The notes under the pieces were generated by a model that was not told where the DNA came from, searched no databases, and saw only the letters and a program-made list of their open reading frames with translations. From contig NW_024466607.1 in assembly GCF_017591425.1 (NCBI RefSeq), positions 9,122,501 through 9,186,500 on the forward strand: a stretch of 64,000 bases of DNA, read 5' to 3'. Made by a program: the position numbers and the translations under genes. How positions within the stretch are numbered: the first letter of the stretch is position 1; each line of letters begins with the position of its first letter. This stretch comes from Ochotona curzoniae. Its lineage: Eukaryota; Chordata; Mammalia; Lagomorpha; Ochotonidae. Positions 36,333 through 47,802 of the stretch are shown one piece after another.

Positions 36333-38866
36333 GTGAGCATTTGTGATGCCGTCGGTTTCACACACAGTGTGTTCATATTATAATTTAAAATGTCTTCCTC
36401 TCAATCATCACTATTCATACATGCTTTAAAAATGGCTTTCACGGTTCCATTTGATCACTGTCATTTCTCAGGCTCCATGCCTTTAGTTCATGTGCACATC
36501 TTCAATTCTCTTCTTACTAGCCAACACCTCCTGTCATTTATTCGAGAAAGTTTATGCAGGTCTTAACATGTTTGGGTGCTTTTTTTTCCTGCCCCAAAAT
36601 GTCTCTCTTTTGCCCTTATCATGACTGATGGCTGCAGCACAGGCTACGTATCTGGTTACAGGGGCCAAGTGATTTTGACGCAGAGCCTGGAAGCCACGGC
36701 TGCATGGTCATGGTCATCTCTTGAGAGATCCTATCAATTTCAGCATTCTTATACTTCATCCAGTCTAAGACAGTCTCTGCTGTTACTTCTCGGACCGTAT
36801 CCTGGTCTTCCCTCTCTTTCTACAATTCCTGCCTGGTGGCTTTTGCAATTTCCTTGTCTCCTATGCCCCTTCATTTTGACTCTGTGCTTCCTACTGTCTC
36901 TGCCTTCACTTCACGTTCTGAGACAGTACCTGAGTTAAGCGTCGTTGGGCTAGCCAGTTGAACTTCAGTTGATCCTCGATGTTTTAGTCCGCCTGCCATG
37001 TTTCCGATTTTTCTCAGTTTAGCAATTGAGCGTTCAGTAGCCTCTTCGAGAAATGAAGGTTTCCATCTGAAGCCACTAATTATACTTACTCTAAGTCCTC
37101 AGTTCCTATTTTGCTTCCTCTATTAAATCTGATTTCTCAGATACATTTTCACTGTGGATGATTGAATCTGGCGATTCTCTTTCCTACTGTTACTATTTAG
37201 AGAACATGGTGGAAAGACTTTCTGATTACTCATGCTCCGATTCGGGGCTCGTCTCGCGGATTTGCAAGTGGACCGGAGCAGTCAGCAGTGCTAGTGCTAA
37301 CACTGGGATAGATCGGAGGTGCTCACTTCATGCGTCTGGCAAGCACACAGGCCATCTTCCAGTCCCCACATTCTCCGCTTCCTGCTTTCTTTCTTCTCCC
37401 CATCCTTGGCCCTCTTTCTCACTGCTCCAAAACTTCCTCGTCCTCATTTACAGGTTGCTTTGGGGAGCCCGTTAAGGATCATTTCATGAGTCCTTGTGAG
37501 CCAAAGCTTGCAGAGACATCCTTCCTCATGGAGACAGGGGAAGAGGAAGAGAAGGCCAGAATGTGTTAAAAAGCCTTTAAATATGCCAAGAGCTGTACCA
37601 AGAAAATAAAACCACCTGCCCAATCCAAGATGCACAAGTGGCAGAAGGAGATGAGTGCGTGGTGAAGAACCAACGGGTAGATGTGACAGGGTGCTGAACC
37701 TGTCACCCCCAGGTGGTTCCTGTGAGTCACTGGAGGATGGAGTGTGGAGATTTGGGTTGGTGCCAATGCCCTTGGCGGGGACCCACTCCTACGAGGAGGG
37801 GTCTAGAAATCCTACCTGTTGGACCCCCGGGTCCCTCCCAACCTGCTTTTTTCCATACGCACAGCCTGGGCTAAGCACAGGATAATCCAGGTCTCACAGA
37901 CTTTGTGAGCAGGAACGACTCTGGGTCTCTCTCCAAGCCCGGACTGCACACCTGGGCATCTGGGAATTTCAGGCGTGTGTGTCATAAACATTCCTAGGCC
38001 TGTCAGACCTGGGAAGTTCACCCCCGCTCTCGTACTACCCGAGCTTCCCTCCCCGAGCCTGTAGAAATAGTTCATGGTAACCTGACATGAGAGAGGTGCT
38101 CCAGGCCTGTTTTATAGGTTTTCTATTCTACAGGTTTGCTGCCTGTTACCAGCATCTGTCAGATTCATAAAGCAGTAGTATGCACACTTTCCTGTTGGTT
38201 GATTTTTATTTAGACACTAATTCTTGTAGCCGTTAAGAAAGAAGAGGAAAGGCTAAGGCACATCTCCCCTCAGAAAATGCTCACCTGCTCCATCCATCAC
38301 CGCCCAAGACGGAGAAGCACAAATAATGCTGCAAGAGAGATGTAAATAAAACCAGCAGGAGCTTCAGAAGCTACAATGGCTGCTCTCCAAAATGTCTCCC
38401 GATCCCAGATCCTTCTTCAGACACTGGAACCGGCAGAAAGCAGTTGTGGTCCCAAAGATGTCTCTGTGTTTCAGCCAGCAGGAGACACATTCACCGTGGA
38501 AGAATTAAATACATCCTTGTACGTGCAAGTGATTGACGCACCGAACAGGAACTGAAGCCGAGAGGCCATCCGCCAACGGGCTGGCCCCGGTTGGATGTAG
38601 CCCATGGGTCACCCAGGGATGGGAAGTGGAAGGAAGTAGGAGGTGACCGTTTGCAGAGACGGAGCCCTGGGCCAGACCTGCAGCAGTGCAGCCCGCTCTG
38701 GCCCCTGCTGCTCCTCCCATGCCAAGGCAGCCTTTGCAGAGGGCTCAAGGCACAAAGGCAGCAGCACACAGGATGTGGCTTCCAAGATACCCCCATCTCA
38801 TCCCCTCCTGTCCTCTGAGCCTGGGCTGCAAATCCGGGCACCTTTCCAGCTGTATCAGGGAGAGGC

Positions 38867-38883
38867 GGGGGGGGGGGGGGGGG
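38867..38883. repeat. G17 homopolymer
   Basis: Seventeen consecutive G; could fold as a quadruplex and is prone to sequencing error. Confidence 0.9.
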
Positions 38884-38989
38884 CAGACTTAGAGATGATG
38901 ACGATGCTAGCTGCATCACCAAGGGGCGCCCCTACCGACCCCTCTGCTGCTCCTCTCATGCCCCCTCCGTGGAATGACTCTGCATAGTC

Positions 38990-38992
<3 letters not shown>

Positions 38993-39032
<40 letters not shown>
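38993..39032. repeat. (CT)20 microsatellite
   Basis: Forty bases of pure CT, a homopurine-homopyrimidine tract. A G17 run lies about 110 bases to the left (38,867-38,883). Confidence 0.95.
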
Positions 39033-39035
<3 letters not shown>

Positions 39036-39344
39036 CATCTGCCTCCAGCGTCTCCCCTCTTGCCTTTCTGCATCTGTCCTGACCAGAGCCCCAAGGCTCT
39101 GCCTCAGTGTGTCTTTTCGTGGTTGTCAGGGAATCCGAGGGCTGTGGCAAGCAGCGAGCTCAGGGGTGCGAAAGATTCAGCAAGCACACTGCTTTTAGGG
39201 TGCCCTCCTGTAGGTCACCTTCTGAGCGCTGCCCATCACAAACCCTCCTTGCCCAAGAACTGTGCCGGGCAGCTTCCTCAGGACACTCCGGGAGAGAGCT
39301 GGGTCGGCCTCACCTCCTTCCTTTCCATCATCAAGTGTTTCTGA

Positions 39345-39480
39345 AAGATTGATTTATTTACTCGACAGACAGAGAAATCAGAGGGGCTCCGCCATCCCGC
39401 TGCTGGTTCATTCCCCAGCAGCAGGGGGCTGCACAGACCCGGAACACGTCCAGCTCTCACCGCCCGCGGCAGTGTCCGCT
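39345..39480 (-). mobile_element. Possible CSINE fragment
   Basis: tgatttatttactcgacaga then a gctggttcattccccag-like segment resembling the minus-strand SINE tail. Weak; merges into the CpG-rich block. Confidence 0.35.
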
Positions 39481-39960
39481 AGCCAGCGTTTCTTACAGCG
39501 CAGCAGACTCGGCGCGCGTCCTTGGCCATTGTCTGGGAATCCTCCGGGTCCCCGTGTTTTGCACACGAGGAAATCACGGAGCAATCGGTGAACTGGGGCC
39601 CGGCTCCACCCCAGCCTCCCCAGGAGCCTCTCTGAGCAAGGCTGGCCCGCACGGGTGTCGCCAGGCCGCTGCGGGGAAGCCAGCTGGCCAGTGTCCGGGA
39701 GGCGCGTGGCCGCTTCCCTGTCGCGTGCACGGGTCAGCGGGCGGCCGCGGCCAGATCCGTTCAAAGGCGTCCTCCGCATTGTCTGCTTCCCAAGAAGCGC
39801 CGGCGCCACCTAGCGGTCCCAGTCGGAAGTGCATCACGAGAAACCCCGGGGACCTCCTGCCTAGCAAAACCCTCATCCTCCGAGCGCACTCCTGCTGGGG
39901 CTACTCTGCTCCAAGTGGAAATGAGCTCTTGAGGACGCTTCGGCGGGCGCTGAATCCAGC
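39480..39960. promoter_or_regulatory. Orphan CpG-rich block
   Basis: By eye count about 40 CpG in 480 bases at roughly 60% GC, close to the unsuppressed expectation. Most of the intergenic flank is CpG-poor. No coding exon of either gene is here; it is about 5.2 kb upstream of the TXNRD3 start. It may be an unannotated promoter, an enhancer or a non-coding RNA start. Confidence 0.5.
39802..39816 (-). promoter_or_regulatory. CTCF-like core motif
   Basis: The minus strand reads CCGCTAGGTGGCGCC, fitting the CTCF core CCASYAGRKGGCRSY at 14 of 15 positions; the exception is G for A at position 3. It lies inside the orphan CpG block between the two divergent genes. Motif match only. Confidence 0.45.
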
Positions 39961-41141
39961 ACGAATCCTCTCCTGATGCCACACCCCTGTGCTCTGCGCT
40001 CGGAGAGCAGAGAGATAATTACGGGGCTGTTAGCAAGAGGAGCAGGCACCCCGCCTTAACTGTAGGAGATTCCAGGACCTGGAGCACAAAAAGGGAGATC
40101 GGAGGAACCCCACCATCACCACCACCTCACCCCTGCTGCACCCTGCTGTGCCAGTCTTGCAGAAATGCCAGTTGCAATCGCATGCAAATGATGAACCGAG
40201 TCTCCACGCAGAGGAGACTCCTGTTTTGCTTTCAGCCTTGCTTGTTCCAATTTGAAACATTCTGCTTTCCCCGGCACGCGACCTTCCCCGCTCCAAATTG
40301 TTCAAGGACTCCTAGGGGCTATGCAGACAGGCGTTTCCCGTCGAGACTGAGACCAGAGCACAGGTGCAAGCCAGGCAAGGGACTCATACACCCTGTGCAT
40401 GAGAACCGGGGCAGCCCACCAGCCGGCCAGCCTGCCCTCCCACCGAACCTGCGGCCTCCACTGCCTGGAACCTCCGGTCAGACCACGCAGGCTGCCGGAG
40501 AAGGTCAGCATCCTGCAAAAGAAGATGCGGGGTCCGCCCCTACTCCCGTTCCCTCCCCGCCCCCCGCCCCCGCCCCTTTCTAGTTGGTTTTTTGGGCCCA
40601 GTGCAAATCTGCCGCTACCTCTACCTTGGCGCTGGGCATCGAGGACTCTTTGTAAGGGGCAGGTATTTCCAAGCCAAGGAATGCCAGAGTCTGTTGGCAC
40701 CTGTTTTCAAATACTGCCCTGGCTCACTTGCCTTCCATTTATATAACTTAAGGAGACTCCGGAGATAATAAGGCAAATCTGTTTCAAGGTGACTTAAGGT
40801 CTCCATTTGGAGACAGAGGAGCAGCTGGCATAATTCTAAGTTTCCGCCTGAGCAGGCACTTCCATTACCCTCAGAACCTCCATGACTGGTTTCTGGAAAG
40901 ATCAACTTCAGCGAGGAGCGCGGGGGAGGGGTGGCGGCTTCAGCCTGAGCCCTCTGCTGCCCCCCAACCCCCTCCAGTGATGGAGTGGGAAGGTGCCGCC
41001 CTCTTCCGCTGGGCTCCCCCTCGGCCCCGTGGGGCCGCTCCCGACCTTCCCAAGGCAAAACTTCTGCTGTGCTTGCCGCAGTGGCTTAGGCACACGGCAG
41101 GTGGTCAGTTCCAATTTGCAAAATGGCTCTCCATTCTAGCC

Positions 41142-41157
41142 GGGGGGGGGGGGGGGG
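41142..41157. repeat. G16 homopolymer
   Basis: Sixteen consecutive G, the second such run within 2.3 kb. Confidence 0.9.
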
Positions 41158-41342
41158 TGGCCCAAAAGAGAGGTTTTAAGGCACCTTTGCACTACCTTTA
41201 CAAATCCTGCCTGCCTTCTTCCATGATGCATTGACTGTGAAAGTGACCCCAATATTGTAGCAGCACCCCACCCCCACCACCCTGGATCCATGACTCCAGA
41301 GACGGACCTTACAACATCTCTCATCAAGATGTGGCAAGTGGG

Positions 41343-41655
41343 TCCAGCACAAAGACTCAGTGGCTAAATTCCTAGCCTTGCACGCTTGGAATCCCATATG
41401 GGTGCCAGTTCACATCCTGGCTGCTCCACTTCTCATCCAGCTCCCTGCCTGTGGCCTGGGAGAGCAGTCAAGGATGGCCCAAAGCCTTGGGACCCTGTAC
41501 CCTGGTGGGAGACGCCGAAGAAGCTCCTGGCTCCTGGCTTCCAGTCGGCTCAGCTCTGGCCATTGCAGCCACTTGGGGAGTAAACCAGCAGATGAAAGGT
41601 GTTTCTCTCTGTCTCTCCTCTTCTCTGTACATGTGGCTTTCCAATAAAAAATTTA
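41343..41655 (+). mobile_element. CSINE, full-length
   Basis: gtccagcacaaagactcagt head; aatcccatatgggtgccagt; ggcctgggagagcagtcaag; tail ccaataaaaaattta. Confidence 0.95.
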
Positions 41656-42530
41656 AAACCTGGTGTGGCAAGTGCTTCCCATTCCCTGGCGCTGAACTGG
41701 CCTTGTGACTGTGATTAGTAGCAGGTGGTAATTCTGAATCAGAAGTTGGGCCCCAAGAGATGCATTAACTTTTCTCTCTCCCCCTCAGATGCTCGGGCCA
41801 GGCCGCTGTGCCATGAAAGAGTGCCTGTACCATCTGGAGCTAAGCAGGTCAGCCAAACTGTTCCAGGCAACTCTCCCAACGTGTTAGAGTCCTACTGAGT
41901 TCAGCCAAAGCTGCTCGGGGGACAGACAGCTGCTGTGCCAGTTATTACCCGAGGAAGCCCTGCCGAGCCCACTTCCCTCCAGCTCACAGACCCAGGAGCA
42001 CTCAGTCCTGCGAGGCTGCTGCTTGAAGCCACTCCATTTGAAAGTGGCTTCTCACACAGCAACAGGGAAGCCATGCACTTGCTAACTTCACTTTTGCACA
42101 CCTGGACTTGCTCACTCATCCAGCTGGGCAGTGGCTAAATCCTGCGGGTTATTTCCTGCACCCTCTGCCCACTCCCTGGGGCTTTGCTTTAGGAAAGCAA
42201 GCAGCCAGGGAGGGTCCTTTGTGGTGGACACTAGAAGTGAGCAGAGAGAACCTGCAACACCAGGGGGGCTGCTGAATGATCTCTCATTTTTTTTTTTCTT
42301 AAACATTTCCCTCCTTTCTTTTGAATCGATCACTAGGATTGCTGTTTGGCTGTTAATAGGAGCTTCCTTCTCATCTCCTAAGGCCGACTCAGTCAGTCTT
42401 TCTTCATGGAGCCCTCCCCCCATGGGGTATTCCCTCACCAGGTCAACCTGAGTGTTAGCATCCTTTGACTTTAAGCATTGGCCTAATCCATCTGTTTCGG
42501 CTCAAAATTGCCATGCCTTAGAAACAGGGT

Positions 42531-42556
42531 GTTGTTGTTGTTGGTGGTGGTGGTGA
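42531..42556. repeat. (GTT)n/(GGT)n trinucleotide repeat
   Basis: Four gtt units running into four ggt units. Confidence 0.8.
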
Positions 42557-42667
42557 TGTTACATTTTCTTCTAACACCCAGAGTTACTGATGAGAATCTG
42601 AGGCCAGTTGCATCTCCCCTGCACCCACCTCCTCTTGGGTGGTGATAGGATATTTCATCATCCTTTT

Positions 42668-42890
42668 AAAAATTATGTATGTATTTGAAAGGTAGAGTTG
42701 CAGAGAGACAAAGAGATTTTTCATTTGCTGGTACTTCTCAAATGGCCACAATAGCTGGGACCAGGTCTGGCTGAAGCCAGGAGCCTTAGCTGGGGCTCCC
42801 AGGTGGGCAGTGTTGGAGGTCCAGGAATTTGGGTCATCTTTTGCTGGTTTCCCAAGCACCTTTGCAGAGAGTCACGTTAAACGCTTGCTC
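42668..42890 (-). mobile_element. CSINE, partial
   Basis: tgtatgtatttgaaaggtag tail side, ggccacaatagctgggacca; the head is lost. Confidence 0.6.
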
Positions 42891-44084
42891 TTGGGGGCCC
42901 TTAAAACTGAATGTTGTGGGCAATAGGGTCCCTGGTGGGGCTGATCCCACGCTCTCCCCTGCTAAGGTAAAAGATTTCAAGGAGTCCCAAGGTGCAAAGG
43001 GTGGTGTCCTGCCTGAACATTCAGATGGGGCTGCAGTGGTGTGGTGCATGATGGGAAGTGAGGCTCAAGTATGTGATGAGGAATGGCTGTGCTGAGTCTG
43101 GGTCAGCGTGGAAGGGGGCGTGGGGTTTGGGTGTGCAGGACTGCAGCACGCAGGCTGCTGGCCGTCTCAGTTCCCTGCCCGTCCACACCAGGAAGCCCTG
43201 TGTGCTTTGGTTCTGGAGGACTGCCTTCCATTGTTGGTTGACCAGGTTCCTGTCCATTTTTCTTTGTCCTCTACCTTTGGGGCTCCCATTAGATGTTGGC
43301 TGCCTCGGGTGTCTTCAGGGCCTAGGGAAGCATTCCGTGGTTCTCACAGAGAACAAGAAGCCTTGCCCACAGCCATTCCCATGCAGGCTAACTGGCCAAG
43401 ACCAGCTACATGCAACATGGTCTCCCCAGCAATCTTCAGAAGGCCACAGATGCCATTTTAGCCTAATTCTCAGGTTAAGTGATACACCCACCTGTGCCAG
43501 GACTGTAATGGTTACCAGGACAACCACTGGAAGGGGCCGTAAAGGGACCAAAAAGGAGAGTTCTTTGATGCCAAGAAAGACGCAGCCTTGGAAACGTGTG
43601 AATTTCCCCATGAAGAGCAGAGTTGTTCTGGCTGCTCCAGGGCCCCACACCTGTGACTGCCCCCAGCACATCCAGCTCCTCCTCTCCCTTCCAGCTCCTC
43701 CTCTCCCTTACTGGTCCCCTGACTAAAGCCTGTGCTGTTGACGCTGTTCGGCCCACGGGACAGAGAGGATTCTACCCAGCAAAAGGGGGTCTCAAAAGGA
43801 GGGCTGACATTTTCAAACTCATGGAACAGTTTTCTGGGCTTCTCTCACTGCCACATTGTCTGCCTTTTCCCTAATTGTTCCATATCATGGGATCCTTCCA
43901 GACGTAGGCACATGCATGCTCATGTGTGTATTCCTGTGTGTAGATGCATAGTTGTTGCACAGATATTATAGTATTTTCATAAATATGGAAACATAGTTGA
44001 AGAGTTTTGCCTAGTTTCATAACACATTCTTTTTATAGCATCATATTTCTGTTTCATTGATTCAAGATCTGCTTTTCTTTTTTT

Positions 44085-44300
44085 TTTTAAGATTTATTTG
44101 CTTTTATTGCAAAGTCAGATATACAGAGAAAAGAGGCAGAAAAGATCTTCTTTCTGTTTCCCACACGGGTGCAGGGTCCCAAGGCTTTGGGCCATCCTTG
44201 ACTGCTCTCCCGGGCCACAAGCAGGGAGCTGGATGAGAAGTGGAGCTGCCGGGATTAGAACTGGCACCCATATGGGATCCCAGGCATGCAAGGCTAGGAT
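44085..44300 (-). mobile_element. CSINE with internal deletion
   Basis: Tail side (gatttatttgcttttattgc) joins directly to tttcccacacgggtgcaggg, so the segment with ggccacaatggc is missing; the head side is good. Confidence 0.9.
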
Positions 44301-44394
44301 TAAAATTAAGAAGTCGGAGAAGCCCTGGTCTGGGCGCTATCATAAATTCTTCAATTAGTTGTAAAGGGGAAGCATGAACATTATTTTTTTTTTA

Positions 44395-44660
44395 AAAAAA
44401 GTCCTGACATCCATCTGCAAATGTAAAGTAATGCCTGCCTCCCAAATAACCAACGCTAAAGGGAAAATTTAAAAAGGATGAAAAATTCTGAATGGATTTT
44501 AAATTATTTTCATGAAAAAAACTACTTATAAATAAATGATGGCAAAAAAGAACAGATTAAAAACCATCAGGGGAGCCAAAGCAATCATGTAGAGGAAAAT
44601 TCATAGCCTCATTACATTTTTAAACAAAAAGGAAAGAAGCTTAAGGTACAGATAAGATGG
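44395..44660 (+). mobile_element. Possible L1 fragment
   Basis: gaggaaaattcatagcctca and aggaaagaagcttaaggt resemble an ORF2 segment; weak. Confidence 0.3.
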
Positions 44661-44879
44661 AGCATAGTATCATTTCAGGGAGAAGTACTCCCACCTAGGG
44701 TTAACGGGACTCGAATCTCAGTTCTCCTACAGACCTGGGTAAATGAGGAGCCTGTGCTTCCTCCTCAGCATCCTCACCTGTGAAATGGAGCCTCAGGGCG
44801 AGTAACAAGAATAAAGCAGGGTACCTGATCCATGTGGTGGGCCAGCGATCCTGGGTCATTGCTTCAAGTGAGGCAGGCG

Positions 44880-45560
44880 ATTAGCCAGCAGGTGACATCC
44901 AGGCGGCCTCTTGCGCAAGCGCGGGAAAACGCGGGGGGGCGGAGCAACATGAGGGACGGGGCACCGCGGGGGCGGGGCAACATGTGGGCGGGGCCTATTG
45001 GAGGGGCGGAGCGGCCGGTCGGCGCGTGGGCTTCTGGCCAGTGCCGGGCGTGGACGGGGTGGGCAGCGGCCACGGCCCGTCAGCCACAGCCCCGGCCCCG
45101 CTGCCTCAGCCGCCGGCTGCGCCTCAGTTGCTGAGAAGGGCCGAGCCCCACGCGGCCGGCCGGGAGCGACTTCGACGGCCTGGAGCCCCCGCCGCCCCCG
45201 CCGCCCGCGTCGCGGGCACCGACCTCTCCCAGGCCGGGGAGGGTGGGCGTCTCGCCCAACCGCCGCCTGGACAGCGTCCGCGGCAAGGCCATGCCGTCGT
45301 CCCCGGGGCGCCGCGCCCGCCTCGTGTCCCCGGGCACCAGCCGGCCCTCTGCCGAGGCCCGGGAGGAGCTGCGGCGCCGCCTCCAGGACCTCATCGAGGG
45401 CAACCGGGTCATGATCTTCAGCAAGAGCTACTGTCCGCACAGCACGCGGGTAGGCGCGGCGGAGGGGGCCTTCCCTTGGCCTCCACCCGAGGGACCTGGT
45501 GTGGTCCTCCCTCCCGAGCCGCCCCTGGGACTCGACCCCGGGTTCCGGAGTGGAGGGGAC
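44880..45560. promoter_or_regulatory. TXNRD3: CpG island and promoter of TXNRD3
   Basis: Very GC-rich block with dense CpG. Several Sp1-type GC boxes (ggggcgg/gggcgggg) lie near 44,935, 44,970, 44,986 and 45,002, an inverted CCAAT (attgg) near 44,998, and an NRF1-like tgcgcaagcgc at 44,912-44,922. The word gcaacatg occurs twice (about 44,944 and 44,977), each next to a GC box, suggesting a small tandem duplication. Transcription probably starts around 45,010-45,100. No TATA box is seen. Confidence 0.75.
45180..45449 (+). CDS. TXNRD3: TXNRD3 coding exon 1, probable CUG start
   Basis: The frame ends ..NRVMIFSKSYCPHSTR before the donor CGG|gtaggc at 45,450. Upstream it is open back to an in-frame TGA at 45,132, and the only ATG in that stretch before the glutaredoxin domain is at 45,291. 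The chosen start is CTG at 45,180, in strong context (GGC CTG G: G at -3, G at +4). It is followed by Glu and a run of seven prolines. A CUG start for the long TGR form has been reported for mouse testis. The ATG at 45,291 gives a form 37 residues shorter, starting MPSSPGRRARLVSPG, like the short mouse form. Cys85 (from CUG) is the CPHS nucleophile. Confidence 0.88.
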
Positions 45561-47159
45561 GCGAAGCGAGGGCCTGGAGCAGCCGGACATTCCGGCCCCT
45601 CGGCACATCAGCACTTGACTGAGATCTCTTAGCAAGCTGGGGCTTGTGGGGGAGGAGTGGTAGGGAAGGGACGACTCCCACTGGGGAGAAAGAAAGCTCG
45701 GCCGGGTTCCAGGTCCCAGGGCCACGCTGAAGGCTATGCGGATGCTGTGAGTTCACGGGCAGTCTTAGCATGTGACCTCGGCGTCTAGGGTCAGCAGGGA
45801 ACCCAGCCTTATTTCCTTGGACAGACTGTAAGTTGAAAGAGCAGCGGCTTAGCAATGTGCCTGTGGAGGAGAGTGCACCTGTTGAAGACAGGGACTACCA
45901 GCGTGCTGAAATACACTTCACGTGGTTAGAAAGTCCAGCCAAGGGCACCCAGGGAACGATGGGCAGCAGCCTTGTTGGGCTACGGGAAGTGCTAGGCTGT
46001 GGTTTTCTAATGGGAGGGCTGATGCTAAAGCAGGTCAGAAATCGCAGTCCGATGGGACGGACGCTGTGGACCTTCCCGGGGCACCTCTGCCGCACCTTGC
46101 CCCACTGCCCATCCCCACCCAGGGTAGCCGCTGCCGGAAAGCATGTGTGTCGTTAAGCAGTGCTGTGTCCCTGTGGCAGTGCTGATGATGTAGGCAGAAT
46201 CGTGTATATTCCGCAGGTGCGTCTTAGAGATGCATACGGGTTGGAAAAGGTAGTTGTGATTCATTGTTTTCTGTGCTGTAACGGCGCCCCGCGGTGAGTC
46301 ATGCCACTGCTTACTTTGCCATTCTAGTTTTTTTGTTCTTAGAAAACAGAACTGCTGTCAAGGCACTCTTGGGGATTCCTCCTAGCGCAGCTGGTAGGAC
46401 CCTCCTGTTGATTTTTTAACGCTGACCTGCTAGGTGGTAGGGGACACCTGATTCCTGCCTTACTAAAGCAGTGTCCAGCGAGTTTGCCGAGTAATAGTAC
46501 CAGTTTCTCCTTCCCAGAGGTAGCTGTTCGTTGTCTTTTGTGCTGTTCTGGCAGTTGGGAAAAGCTAACTCATTGTGTTTTTACTTTTGCATTCCCCTGC
46601 TGATGGTCACGTGATCTTGGGTCCTTTGTTTCTTGTTAGGTGATGTTCAAGTCTTCTGCTTATTTCACTGTGGAGTTGCTTTAATTTCTTCCTTTTTTGT
46701 TTTTGTTTATGGAATTGATTTTTAGGTGTTCTCTATGTCTTCTGAGTACTAATCCTTTAGTTGTAAAAACTGGAAAATCTTGTAGAATTCCCTTTTCTTT
46801 CCACTGTCTTTGGGGAGTCTTGGTTAATTGGAGTTCATGAGTTGAATGTAGCTGAGCTGATCACTTCCGTGCTTTTTGTGGCTTATTTAGAAAATCCCTT
46901 CTCATCTGGAGCTTACGCAGCTCCTCGCCAGCTTGCCCCTTCCTGGTGAGAACGGTTGCCATTGAGCTGAATGGAGCTCTAGCTTTGTAGCTCTGTTTTT
47001 CCTCCTTATGGCTTATCAATAGCTCCTGCCTTGTGGAGAGCCAGTCTTTTCCATGCTTGTTCGAATACCAACTCATCATCGGACAGGCTGGCACCTAGGT
47101 GTGGATCTGTCTGTCTTGGGGTCTGTTTTCTGTCTGTCTGAAAACATCATCTCTCTCTT

Positions 47160-47452
47160 TTTTAAACATTTATTTGCTGTTACTTGTAAGAGAGATTTAC
47201 AGCGAGAAGGAAAGATCTGTCTTCTGCTTCACTCCCCAAATGGTCGCCTCATCAGAAGCTAGGAGCCAGGAGCCTCCTCCGGGTCTTCCACACAGGTGCA
47301 GGGTCCTAAGGTTTGGGCCGCCTTCCTCTGCTTTTCCAGGCCATGAGCAGGGAGCTGGCTGGGAAGTGGAGCAGCTGGGATTAGAACCGGCGCCCATATG
47401 GAATGCTGGTGTTTGGAGGTAGAGTATTAACCTGTTGAGCCACCATGCTTAC
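47160..47452 (-). mobile_element. CSINE
   Basis: catttatttgctgttacttg, gagcagggagctggctggga, aaccggcgcccatatggaat, ends gagccaccatgcttacccc. Confidence 0.9.
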
Positions 47453-47802
47453 CCCTTCTGTTTGTGACTTATGAGCTTTCATTTATCGAATCACCAAGAG
47501 ATCAGGAAACTGGCTGCCTACTGCAGAATCAGCTGGCATGTAACAGTGTGAGGCACATACTATGCACAAAGTCTTAGGTCCATGGTTCTCCACCCTGCGT
47601 GTGTGTGTGTCAACGCTTCCGGCGAAGTAGCCACTACCTTGAGTCTCACTCCATGCTTGGACAGCTCTGATGATGGAAAGCAGTCAAAATGTGCCACCTG
47701 CCGAGGTGAGCTTTGGGCCAGTGGGCAGCAGTAAGCTCTCTGCCTCTGCAGGGTGGGAGATCTTCCAGTCCTTCCCCTAAGTGCTTTGCTTTCTTTCTTT
47801 TT

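Larger units (their letters stand above)
23060..44880. other. CHCHD6-TXNRD3 intergenic region
   Basis: No coding exon recognised in about 21.8 kb apart from repeats listed separately. Stretches where I see nothing definite: 25,550-26,020, 26,180-27,550, 28,140-29,715, 30,020-30,460, 31,140-32,670, 32,890-33,220, 35,110-35,840, 36,335-38,860, 39,960-41,340, 41,660-42,530 and 42,890-44,080. Open frames here (such as the 222-codon plus frame at 43,058-43,726) show no protein-family features. Confidence 0.75.

Noticed and set aside
43058..43726. 222-codon plus-strand open frame in the intergenic region
   Set aside because: No recognisable domain or signal and low-complexity C-terminus; it opens at GTG with the first ATG further in. 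Looks like chance in GC-moderate sequence.
44856..45725. 289-codon minus-strand open frame
   Set aside because: It is antisense to TXNRD3 exon 1 and its CpG island. GC-rich sequence lacks stop codons on both strands, and the Pro/Arg/Gly-rich product shows no domain.
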